A stretch of DNA of 64,000 nucleotides from Photobacterium sanguinicancri. Its GTDB lineage: Bacteria > Pseudomonadota > Gammaproteobacteria > Enterobacterales > Vibrionaceae. The first letter of the stretch is position 1. Each line of letters starts with the position of its first letter. The stretch is taken from assembly GCF_024346675.1 (NCBI RefSeq), contig NZ_AP024850.1:2356001-2420000 (forward strand). Reading direction: 5' to 3'. A model generated the notes under the pieces. It was not told where the DNA came from. It saw nothing but the letters and a program-made list of their open reading frames with translations, and ran no database searches. Positions 47,521 through 55,069 of this stretch are shown here, one piece after another. Made by a program: the position numbers and the translations under genes.

Positions 47521-47552
47521 AAAAGCCAGTAACAATCAGTACTGGCTTTTTC
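47521..47552. terminator. bidirectional terminator between convergent genes
   Basis: AAAAGCCAGTA, 8-base loop, TACTGGCTTTTTC. Serves the DUF3108 gene (plus) and the Zn-ribbon gene (minus). Confidence 0.85.
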
Positions 47553-47554
47553 AA

Positions 47555-47806
47555 TTATTTAGCAAACACTTTGCCACCAATCATTTTAAAGGCTGGTGTG
47601 CCTCTTACCAAAGTATCTCGCGCAAATTCAGTCTCGCACTGAGGGCAATGGCAGGCTTTAACCGTAAAATCTGTTGTTATGCGTTCTTTAAAACATTTAA
47701 CTAACGCACCTTTGCCGCCTTTACGATATTTAAATAACTGTGTTTTACAATTAGCACAATACACGTCAACGGTTTTGGTTGGGCCTTTCTTATTCGGTTT
47801 TGCCAT
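47555..47806 (-). CDS. small zinc-ribbon protein
   Basis: 83 residues, basic. Two Cys pairs, YCANCKTQLFKY and CHCPQCETEF, form a probable zinc ribbon. The family is unassigned; nucleic-acid binding is the usual role of such folds. It starts five bases after the gamma-glutamylcyclotransferase stop, so it is probably the last gene of that operon. Confidence 0.8.
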   Translation of the reverse strand: MAKPNKKGPTKTVDVYCANCKTQLFKYRKGGKGALVKCFKERITTDFTVKACHCPQCETEFARDTLVRGTPAFKMIGGKVFAK

Positions 47807-47811
47807 CTGGA

Positions 47812-48369
47812 TTACACGCGGACAGAACGAAGAAGCTGATCAATAATCGGCAAGTGAGCATCAACAACCCCTGCCATGTTGCCATATTTAGGCTGATGAC
47901 GATCATTTTCGAAAGCGTGATGCCAGCCTTGGGTTGAAGATACAAAATACTCGGCAAAAGAATCAGAGATAGATAAACAGCCGGCTAAAACAGTATCTAC
48001 ATAGGTCTGCATGATAGGCTGGACTACACAAGGTGCGAGTGGTTCATCTTTCACGTAAACCCACACATCACCAGCAAGTGATTGATCACAGTTTTGTAGT
48101 GCGACATCTTGGCTATCAATCTTAATTCGATGATAGCCATGCTCTCGCTTATCAAATTCAGCCAGCGCAGATCTGTCTACCTCGACAATAACACCATTGC
48201 ATTGGCCTGCTTCAGGAACCACAATCAATGGCGAAATTTTGTAGCTACCATCCACTTTGCTCCAGTGACGCTGTAGGCCATTCACCATTGCTGGTGTTGC
48301 ACGGCCTGTTTGTCCTGTACGTGAACGGGAATGATCATTGATCAAGCTACCATAGCCAAAGATATACAT
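47812..48369 (-). CDS. gamma-glutamylcyclotransferase-like protein
   Basis: 185 residues from the ATG at 48369, which has AGGAG upstream and begins MYIFGYGSLI, the substrate-binding YGSL motif of the GGCT fold. The catalytic Glu is expected within EFDKREHGYHRI. Members release 5-oxoproline from gamma-glutamyl amino acids or glutathione. The gene follows pxpABC, whose product hydrolyses 5-oxoproline to glutamate, which supports the assignment. The stop of pxpC lies nine bases inside the upstream edge. Confidence 0.85.
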   Translation of the reverse strand: MYIFGYGSLINDHSRSRTGQTGRATPAMVNGLQRHWSKVDGSYKISPLIVVPEAGQCNGVIVEVDRSALAEFDKREHGYHRIKIDSQDVALQNCDQSLAGDVWVYVKDEPLAPCVVQPIMQTYVDTVLAGCLSISDSFAEYFVSSTQGWHHAFENDRHQPKYGNMAGVVDAHLPIIDQLLRSVRV

Positions 48370-48377
48370 TACTACTC

Positions 48378-49358
48378 CTAAAAAGACAGACCAAAGAAGC
48401 GCGAAAACTGTTGCCATTCTTGCGTTAACAAACTGACATCACCACGCTGAAACCTCACCACTTTACCCGGTGGCGATTGAGCCAGTTTAGCCATATCTAC
48501 ACGTGCTACACAACCTATTTTCGGGTATCCCCCTAATGTTTGCCTGTCGTTCATCATTACAATGGGTAACCCATCAGGTGGTAGCTGCACAGCACCATAT
48601 GCAATCCCTTCAGATATAATCCCTTGGCTTTCTTCCCCTAGCGACTCACCTTCAAAACGGCATCCCATTCGATCACTGCGGGGGCTCAATGTATAGCTGT
48701 TAGTATAAAAGTGCGTTTTAAACGTCGAAGAAAACTTTTCAGCTTGATACGATTCAACCACACGTAAAACTAACGGTTGGCTGTAATCGGGAATACATCG
48801 ACTTGGCGCTGAAAGCGGCAAAAAGTCACCATTCGGAACATGATGCTCCTCGCTAACAGATAGCTGATCACCAATGGCTAAAGGTAACCCTTGCTGCTGC
48901 CCGTGCTGCTTTTCATGCAGTAAACCGCCTAACTGGTTACGTACTACTGTCGACACACTACCTCGTACAGGCACTACATTGAATCCACCTTTGACCGCTA
49001 AATATGTTCGTAACCCAGCACGAGGGTATCCTAAAGACAGAGTTTCACCCTGACGTAATACAAATGTCTGCCACGGTATAACTGCAGCGCCATTTACTGA
49101 CTCGCTGCTAATTGTCGCACTGCAATCCGCCCCCGTTAATACACAACAAATATTCGCATCTGTTGTAATACTTAACTGACCAAATGTAATTTCGAGTTGC
49201 GGGGCATTCGCATCATTCGCTAATAAGTAATTCGCCCAGCAATAACCATGCATGTCGGCAGCGCCACCTTGGCTTAAACCAACAGCAGCAACACCCAATC
49301 GCCCAGAATCTTGAATTAAGGTATGCATGCCAGCTTTGAGTACATTTATTTTTGCCAT
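48378..49358 (-). CDS. pxpC: 5-oxoprolinase subunit C
   Basis: 326 residues, the AHS2/carboxyltransferase-like domain of PxpC (E. coli YbgK). The motifs LIQDSGRLG, GLSQGGAADMHGYCWAN, and PRSDRMGCRFEG...GIISEGIAYGAVQLPPDGLPIVMMNDRQTLGGYPKIG are typical. PxpC with PxpB phosphorylates/handles 5-oxoproline before ring opening by PxpA, at the cost of ATP. AGGTGGG precedes the ATG. The start overlaps pxpB by 13 bases. Confidence 0.93.
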   Translation of the reverse strand: MAKINVLKAGMHTLIQDSGRLGVAAVGLSQGGAADMHGYCWANYLLANDANAPQLEITFGQLSITTDANICCVLTGADCSATISSESVNGAAVIPWQTFVLRQGETLSLGYPRAGLRTYLAVKGGFNVVPVRGSVSTVVRNQLGGLLHEKQHGQQQGLPLAIGDQLSVSEEHHVPNGDFLPLSAPSRCIPDYSQPLVLRVVESYQAEKFSSTFKTHFYTNSYTLSPRSDRMGCRFEGESLGEESQGIISEGIAYGAVQLPPDGLPIVMMNDRQTLGGYPKIGCVARVDMAKLAQSPPGKVVRFQRGDVSLLTQEWQQFSRFFGLSF

Positions 49359-50071
49359 AACTGCCCACCTAGCGCGATATAGGTTTGACGATCGATCGGT
49401 TCGAACTGCACCTGATCACCAATATCAAAAGGTGACATAGGATCAGTATTTGGATCAAAGAGAGACTGCGGACAGTTACCAATAATCTGCCATCCCCCTG
49501 GAGAATTTGCAGGGTAAATGGCCGTTTGTTCGTTCGCTATACCTACACTTCCAGCTGGAACAAAATGGCGAGGAGTTACTAAACGTGGTGTCGCTATACG
49601 TGCATCAACGGACGCTAAAAAAGCAAACCCCGGAGCAAAGCCAATGGCACATACGGTATAACGTTGCTGACTATGAGAACGGATTACTTCATCAATCGTT
49701 ACTTGCGCATGCTCAGCTACCGTCACTAAATCAGGCCCTACACTCACATCGTAATACACAGGCAAAACAATTTGCTTCCCCTGTAATACAGCTGTTTTGC
49801 TGAGCTTTTGACTATCACCCGTAAAATCACAATCTTGATAGATTGTCTCTAACTGAGCAATAAATCGCCCTATCTCAGGCTCGGCACAGTGTTCAGGGGA
49901 TAGTTGTAATAACAACGAACAATACGATGGGGTTATCTCAATCACAGCAGGTGATAGCGCCTCCTTGATCCGTTGAACGTAATGCGCGATTTTAGCCGCT
50001 AGCTCAACATCTATCTTGTCAGCAAAATAAACCATCAAGGTTGTTTCTGATATTCGCTCAATACGCATCAT
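49346..50071 (-). CDS. pxpB: 5-oxoprolinase subunit B
   Basis: 241 residues, AHS1/KipI-type domain (E. coli YbgJ). The family patterns VCAIGFAPGFAFLASVD, PRHFVPAGSVGIANEQTAIYPANSPGGWQIIG and LFDP are present. Overlaps pxpA by ATGA and pxpC by 13 bases, so the three are co-translated. Confidence 0.93.
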   Translation of the reverse strand: MMRIERISETTLMVYFADKIDVELAAKIAHYVQRIKEALSPAVIEITPSYCSLLLQLSPEHCAEPEIGRFIAQLETIYQDCDFTGDSQKLSKTAVLQGKQIVLPVYYDVSVGPDLVTVAEHAQVTIDEVIRSHSQQRYTVCAIGFAPGFAFLASVDARIATPRLVTPRHFVPAGSVGIANEQTAIYPANSPGGWQIIGNCPQSLFDPNTDPMSPFDIGDQVQFEPIDRQTYIALGGQLWQK

Positions 50072-50808
50072 GGTTTGATCACCTCATGCAGCGTCTGAAT
50101 TAAGGCGATTGAGGCATCGTTATCACCATGGACGCAAAGCGAATCCGCTCTGAGTTGAAGCTTCGAACCGTCAGAGGTTGTGACATAACCTTGAGTAAAT
50201 TCTTTCGCTTGCTGCACGATACGATCGCGATTGTGGTGAACCGCTTCAGGCTGAGAACGGGGAACAAGAAAGCCTTCTGGCGTGTAAGCACGATCCGAAA
50301 AGGCTTCAAATAACAACGCCACCTTATATTGCTCGGCAATACGCTGATAGTTCTGGTTATCAGGTCGCGACAAAACCATGAGCTTTATCGGAGGGATAAA
50401 CCCTGAATTCATCCCTGCTATCGCGGTCAATATCGCGATAAAAATAGATTCATCCGCCATCATATCGTTATATAAAGCACCATGTGGCTTCACATAGCTA
50501 ATTTGTTGACCGTGCAATTGGCAAATAGCGTTTAACGCACCAGCCTGATACGCCACCAGCTGTGTAATAGATTCTGCACTGTGGGGAATACTTCGTCTGC
50601 CAAACCCTTCCTTGTCGTTATAACCAGGATGCGCACCAATTTCGACGCCATACTGACAAGCACAAGCAACCGTTTTAGCCATTACATCAGGATCGGAAGC
50701 ATGAAAGCCGCAGGCGATATTTGCCATATTGATCCATGGCATAACAGCATCATCACGCCCCATAAGCCAAGGGCCAAAACTTTCTCCCATATCGCAATTA
50801 AGCTTCAT
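50068..50808 (-). CDS. pxpA: 5-oxoprolinase subunit A
   Basis: 246 residues of the LamB/YcsF family (E. coli YbgL). The start at MKLNCDMGESFG has GTGAGG seven bases upstream; five codons further up is another start without a ribosome site. Conserved segments are NIACGFHASDP, GAHPGYNDKEGFGRR, YVKPHGALYNDM and LCVHGDN. It is first in an operon pxpA-pxpB-pxpC-GGCT-Zn ribbon. Cytoplasmic enzyme converting 5-oxoproline to glutamate. Confidence 0.94.
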   Translation of the reverse strand: MKLNCDMGESFGPWLMGRDDAVMPWINMANIACGFHASDPDVMAKTVACACQYGVEIGAHPGYNDKEGFGRRSIPHSAESITQLVAYQAGALNAICQLHGQQISYVKPHGALYNDMMADESIFIAILTAIAGMNSGFIPPIKLMVLSRPDNQNYQRIAEQYKVALLFEAFSDRAYTPEGFLVPRSQPEAVHHNRDRIVQQAKEFTQGYVTTSDGSKLQLRADSLCVHGDNDASIALIQTLHEVIKP

Positions 50809-51031
50809 GACACGCCTCACCAAATGTTAACTGATTGTTTACATTAAATGATAAGCGGAAAAGAGTTACAAGAATAACAACCTGAAGATGAGATATTTAC
50901 CATTGGCAATTTTAAAGCTGGTGCTGGACTGTCATGTCGATACGACCTTTACCACTCCTTGGCAAAGGCACTTACGTCACAATAACTTAGAGTGACAATT
51001 TGTAATCATTCGTTTATGCTTTTCAACTGAG

Positions 51032-51331
51032 TTATTCGCTAAGAATAATATCCGCTTCAATGTAGTCCAAGTCATCCTGGTACTCAACTTCATCAATAAC
51101 GGCATCTGTTATTGCATCATCACATTCAGCTTCTGCAAAAGCACCATCAACAACACCAAGGGCACTGCCAGCCGCTGCACCAGCCCCTGCATCGCCTGCT
51201 ACTGCGCCGATAACACCACCAACAACGGCGCCTTCTACGGCATCGGTAATCACGTTACCGCCATCACATACAGCCCATGATGAAGAACTGAATAATACGG
51301 TGAGTAAAAGTGCTGCGATTTTTGTTTTCAT
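51032..51331 (-). CDS. exported glycine-zipper protein
   Basis: 99 residues. A signal peptide (ending SSSSWA) is followed by a Gly/Ala-rich zipper (VEGAVVGGVIGAVAGDAGAGAAAGSALG) that may insert in or span the membrane, then an acidic tail (DEVEYQDDLDYIEADIILSE). No function known. Single gene. Confidence 0.75.
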   Translation of the reverse strand: MKTKIAALLLTVLFSSSSWAVCDGGNVITDAVEGAVVGGVIGAVAGDAGAGAAAGSALGVVDGAFAEAECDDAITDAVIDEVEYQDDLDYIEADIILSE

Positions 51332-51535
51332 ATCGTTAAACCTTACCTTTGTTTAGATGCACTAAAGGTAAATAATTTAATGCGTTACAACCAATTAGGT
51401 TCTGTAAGTCGCACTTACAGTCATTGGGAAGTTGTAAAACGGTTCGGTGGTTTATGACAAGGTTAGAAAATGGAGTGGGTGTGAATAGGTTCAGTACCGC
51501 ATGAAAATAGAGATATCGTCATAAATCGCAGGCAG

Positions 51536-51565
51536 TAAAAAGCCCCGTCATTTCTGACGGGGCTT
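51536..51565 (-). terminator. terminator of the tRNA operon
   Basis: AAGCCCCGTCA, loop tttc, TGACGGGGCTT: 11 perfect pairs, followed by T5 on the minus strand. Confidence 0.9.
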
Positions 51566-51571
51566 CTTATT

Positions 51572-51647
51572 TGGAGCGACACACGAGGCTCGAACTCGTG
51601 ACCTCAACCTTGGCAAGGTTGCGCTCTACCAGCTGAGCTAGTGTCGC
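51572..51647 (-). tRNA. tRNA-Gly (GCC)
   Basis: 76 bases with CCA encoded. Acceptor GCGACAC/GTGTCGC, anticodon loop CTTGCCAAG giving GCC, TTCGA loop. Identical to the copy at 51871. Confidence 0.97.
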
Positions 51648-51675
51648 ATTGCTGCATAAATGCAGACTTAATAGA

Positions 51676-51762
51676 TGGTGCCCCGGGCCGGACTTGAACC
51701 GGCACAGCGCGAACGCCGAGGGATTTTAAATCCCTTGTGTCTACCAATTCCACCACCAGGGC
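51676..51762 (-). tRNA. tRNA-Leu (TAA)
   Basis: 87 bases with CCA. Acceptor GCCCTGG/CCGGGGC with a G-T pair, long variable arm, anticodon loop TTTAAAA giving TAA. Confidence 0.96.
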
Positions 51763-51870
51763 ACGCAATTCTTTATTGCGATGCTCCTAACCAATGTGCT
51801 CTTAATAAGAGCGGTTAGACACCATCTTACAAGTAGCCTGCCAATGTAACGTGACTACTTTTACAAAATT

Positions 51871-51946
51871 TGGAGCGACACACGAGGCTCGAACTCGTGA
51901 CCTCAACCTTGGCAAGGTTGCGCTCTACCAGCTGAGCTAGTGTCGC
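51871..51946 (-). tRNA. tRNA-Gly (GCC), second copy
   Basis: 76 bases with CCA, the same sequence as the copy at 51572, 299 bases away. Confidence 0.97.
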
Positions 51947-51959
51947 AGATCAAATCGAA

Positions 51960-52033
51960 TGGAGGCGCGTCCCGGAGTCGAACCGAGGTACACGGATTTG
52001 CAATCCGCTGCATAGCCACTCTGCCAACGCGCC
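51960..52033 (-). tRNA. tRNA-Cys (GCA)
   Basis: 74 bases with CCA. Acceptor GGCGCGT/ACGCGCC, anticodon loop TTGCAAA giving GCA. First gene of the operon Cys-Gly-Leu-Gly. Confidence 0.96.
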
Positions 52034-52090
52034 ATGCCTTCTTTCGATTTACCGCTTAAGAAAGTAACTCTCCGTTACGGTATGGGATGC

Positions 52091-52118
52091 ATTCTACGGA
52101 TTGTTGCGTTTGAGTCAA
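52091..52118 (-). promoter_or_regulatory. promoter of the tRNA operon
   Basis: On the minus strand TTGACT (52118-52113), 16-base spacer, TAGAAT (52096-52091). Both hexamers match five of six, as in stable-RNA promoters. It lies about 58 bases before tRNA-Cys. Confidence 0.75.
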
Positions 52119-52286
52119 CAGAAAATCTTTAAAAAAAATTTAGTCGACTGATATATGTACAAATTATCGAATAAAAAGCCGTTTTCTCTCGTTACAAGCG
52201 ATTCAAAAGCAACGAAAGCCCTCAAATACAATTATGAAGCCCTTAAGTTCACATAGCTATCACTCGGAATAAAAGCAACAGTGACG

Positions 52287-52919
52287 TTAATCGTTAACAA
52301 GCTCAACCGCTTCACGCACTAAACGACCAATCTCTTCCCAATCGCCCGCTTCAATCAGTTTAGGGGCAACCATCCAAGTGCCACCACAGCAAAGTACACG
52401 GTCAACCGCTAAGTAATCACGAATGTTAGCTTTACCAATACCACCTGTAGGCATGATAGCAACATCGACATACGGTGCTAACAGCGATTTCACCATATTG
52501 ATGCCGCCCGATGCTTCAGCAGGGAAGAACTTCAAGAAGGTTAAACCCAACTCCAGCGCTTGCTCAATTTGGCTCGGATTATTAATGCCAGGAACAAATG
52601 GGATCCCTTGCTGCTGACAGTAACGTACGGTATTGGGGTTCAACCCAGGTGCCACAATGAACTCAGCCCCTGCATCTTTGGCTTTATCTACTTGCGCCGC
52701 ATTCAGTACTGTACCAGCACCAATACACATTTGTGGGTAAGCATCACGCATTGCTCGAATAGCATCAGCTGCTGCGTCTGTACGGAAGGTCACTTCCGCC
52801 ACTGGTAACCCATTCTCGACTAACACTTTCGCTAACGGTACAGCTTGTTCAACATGATTAATCTGAATAACGGGAATAACTTTGAAGGCTTTTAATTGTT
52901 CAATAAGAGCTTGAGACAT
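52287..52919 (-). CDS. eda: KDPG/KHG aldolase
   Basis: 210 residues. Class I aldolase with Schiff-base K130 in TFLKFFPAE, and the glutamate of VAEVTFR near residue 42 as base. It splits 2-keto-3-deoxy-6-phosphogluconate into pyruvate and glyceraldehyde 3-phosphate. AAGGA precedes the ATG. It follows kdgK by 13 bases, so the pair takes 2-keto-3-deoxygluconate to central metabolism. No edd here. Confidence 0.95.
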   Translation of the reverse strand: MSQALIEQLKAFKVIPVIQINHVEQAVPLAKVLVENGLPVAEVTFRTDAAADAIRAMRDAYPQMCIGAGTVLNAAQVDKAKDAGAEFIVAPGLNPNTVRYCQQQGIPFVPGINNPSQIEQALELGLTFLKFFPAEASGGINMVKSLLAPYVDVAIMPTGGIGKANIRDYLAVDRVLCCGGTWMVAPKLIEAGDWEEIGRLVREAVELVND

Positions 52920-52932
52920 GTATCTATATTCC

Positions 52933-53856
52933 TTAAATAATTTCTTTCATAGCTTCAAGAGGAATAATGGCACCAGGGTATTGAATAACAACAGATGCAA
53001 GTTGATGTCCAAGCTCTGCTGATGATGAAGCAGACTCGCCACTTAAACGCGCAGCTAAGTACCCCGCTGCAAATGAATCACCCGCTGCACAAGTATCAAT
53101 AACTTTTGTCACTTTATTGGCTGCGATATAGGATGTTTCAGCAGCATCTGTTTGTAATTGAGTCACCACCATGCAAGGCTCTGCACCGCGCTTGATCACC
53201 ACTTCTTGGCAACCATATTCCTGACAACGCTCGACAATATCGCTGTCTCCCCATATTCGTTGATCATCGTCTTCTGTAATCAAGGCGATATCAACAAAAG
53301 GAAGAATCTGAGCATACCAATATTGTGCTTGTTTCTCTGTCCATAACTGTGGCCTGAAGTTGTTATCAAATAACACCTTCCCGCCATTTTTCTTATGTTT
53401 TTCTAGTAATGTAACCAGTACTGCTTTCGCCTCTTCTGACAAAATGGCTAAGCTGATGCCACTGATATACAAGGCATCTACCTGCTTATTTTCAACCGCA
53501 ACTTCAAGCGGTGAAGACGCCAGTTCTGAAAAGTAAAATTTAGCAGCACTGTCATTACGCCAATAGTGAAAATGGCGCTCACCGCAAGGTTCGGTTTCAA
53601 CCAAATATAAACCTGGAAGTTTATTATCCAAGGTGCGTACTAAATCAGTATTAATACTTTCTGCTTTCCATGAAGCCAACATATCTTGTGAGATATTATC
53701 GACACCTAACGCTGTCGCGTAACTCACATGAATATCACGTTTTTTACCTAAGCGAGCCATATAAAGCGCGGTATTTAAGGTGTCACCACCAAAGGTGCGC
53801 TGCAATGGTTGACCACTCAGTTCCACCATACATTCGCCAAAAAATGCAATTTTCAC
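52933..53856 (-). CDS. kdgK: 2-dehydro-3-deoxygluconokinase
   Basis: 307 residues, PfkB family, start GTG with AAAGGTGA upstream. N-terminal FGECMVELSG and GGDTLNTALYMARLG are substrate-binding parts; DTCAAGDSFAAGY near the C terminus holds the anion hole and catalytic D260. It phosphorylates 2-keto-3-deoxygluconate, giving the Eda substrate. Confidence 0.94.
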   Translation of the reverse strand: MKIAFFGECMVELSGQPLQRTFGGDTLNTALYMARLGKKRDIHVSYATALGVDNISQDMLASWKAESINTDLVRTLDNKLPGLYLVETEPCGERHFHYWRNDSAAKFYFSELASSPLEVAVENKQVDALYISGISLAILSEEAKAVLVTLLEKHKKNGGKVLFDNNFRPQLWTEKQAQYWYAQILPFVDIALITEDDDQRIWGDSDIVERCQEYGCQEVVIKRGAEPCMVVTQLQTDAAETSYIAANKVTKVIDTCAAGDSFAAGYLAARLSGESASSSAELGHQLASVVIQYPGAIIPLEAMKEII

Positions 53857-53921
53857 ACTGTCACCTTTGTGCTTGGTTGTAGTAATAATAAAAGGGTAGT
53901 CGTTAAACGTTAATTGTCCGC

Positions 53922-53950
53922 AGCGGCAAACGATGTATTCGCTTGCCGCT
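53922..53950 (-). terminator. hairpin behind nrfF
   Basis: AGCGGCAA and TTGCCGCT form an 8-bp stem that continues as CGA/TCG after one mismatch. No T-run on either strand, so it is only a possible end of the nrfBCDE-nrfF transcript. Confidence 0.4.
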
Positions 53951-54009
53951 TTAGCATATTATTCCGTGAATATAGTTAAGCTAAGGTGGTTACAGTTAAT
54001 GATGAATTC

Positions 54010-54483
54010 TTAATGTGACCCCGTTGACTCTCGACGGGAAAAGTTGCGATAAACCCCAAATCCAAAGAGCAAAACAAGCAGTAATGGACCCAGCCACAAC
54101 ACGTACGTATTAGGCGCAAATTTGGGTTTATACAGTACAAAATCACCAAAACGGCTGGTCATAAAATCAATGACTTCTTGGTCTGTTTTCCCAGCATTAA
54201 TCATTTGATAAACCTTCAAGCGCAAATCTTTTGCCACCGGTGAATTCGACTCAATCAGGTTCTGGTTTTGGCACTGAGGGCAACGCAATGTTTTTGCTAA
54301 TTCCATCGCTCTTTGTTGTTCTGTTCTTGAGCGAAACGAGAATGTCTCCACACTTTCAACCAAGCGTGCATCTGCCGCGACAAATACTTGCGGTTCAGCA
54401 AAACTAGAAGGCAACATCAGGGCTAGCCAAGCAAGAAAAATAGCCTGACTAACTCTTAATACATACATAGTCGATTTCACCAT
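54010..54483 (-). CDS. nrfF: cytochrome c nitrite reductase heme-lyase subunit NrfF (CcmH-like)
   Basis: 157 residues from the ATG at 54483, with AAGG eight bases upstream; an earlier ATG at 54507 lacks one. Signal or anchor helix, then the CcmH motif LRCPQCQNQN with redox C68 and C71, then a C-terminal membrane helix (LWLGPLLLVLLFGFGVY). NrfF helps reduce the apocytochrome cysteines for heme attachment to NrfA, including the CWSCK site. Starts four bases after the ccmG-like stop. Confidence 0.88.
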   Translation of the reverse strand: MVKSTMYVLRVSQAIFLAWLALMLPSSFAEPQVFVAADARLVESVETFSFRSRTEQQRAMELAKTLRCPQCQNQNLIESNSPVAKDLRLKVYQMINAGKTDQEVIDFMTSRFGDFVLYKPKFAPNTYVLWLGPLLLVLLFGFGVYRNFSRRESTGSH

Positions 54484-54487
54484 CGTC

Positions 54488-55069
54488 TTAACCTTGTTGT
54501 TGCGCATTTTTTTCTAACAATTCGAGCTTTATTGTTTCGACAACAGGTGCAAACTGCTGTTGCCATATAGCTTCATCCATCGCCCCTACGTAACGCTGGC
54601 GAATAATGCCTTTAGGATCAATCAGCATGGTTTCGGGCGTGCCGTACACACCTAAGTCCAATGCTAATTCACCGAGAGGATCATAAATAACAGCACGGTA
54701 GGGATTCCCTTCTTCTGTTAATGTCGCCACAGCAGACGATCGCTTATCGCGGTAATTCAAGCCAACGATAGACATACCTTGTTGTTGCAATTCGAGTAAG
54801 AAGCTATGCTCTTTTTTACACACGCCACACCAAGATGCCCATACATTCAATAACTGCATTTTACCTTGTAGCAAAGATTGATCGACGGTAGGTACAGAAA
54901 AAGTACCTTCACTAAGCTCTCCTTCTAACAAATTAATCAGTGAAAAAGCAGGGACGGGCTGACCTGCCAGCGGTGAAATTTCAACACTTGTCGGCTTTTC
55001 CAATGCATAAACCAAAACAATGCCAGCGAGCACTACTCCTAGCAGCGGTAAAAAACGAACTATCTTCAC
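54488..55069 (-). CDS. thioredoxin-like DsbE/CcmG protein of the nrf operon
   Basis: 193 residues, one N-terminal membrane helix and a periplasmic thioredoxin fold with C81 and C84 in WASWCGVCKKEH. It has the cis-Pro loop GVYGTPETMLI. The start is GTG, overlapping the nrfE stop as GTGA. It likely hands reducing power to NrfF during cytochrome maturation. E. coli nrf lacks this gene between nrfE and nrfF. Confidence 0.87.
   Translation of the reverse strand: MKIVRFLPLLGVVLAGIVLVYALEKPTSVEISPLAGQPVPAFSLINLLEGELSEGTFSVPTVDQSLLQGKMQLLNVWASWCGVCKKEHSFLLELQQQGMSIVGLNYRDKRSSAVATLTEEGNPYRAVIYDPLGELALDLGVYGTPETMLIDPKGIIRQRYVGAMDEAIWQQQFAPVVETIKLELLEKNAQQQG

Noticed and set aside
51571..51947. Direct repeat of about 76 bases as a possible mobile-element border
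   Set aside because: The two copies are complete tRNA-Gly genes in one operon; no integrase or attachment remnant is nearby.
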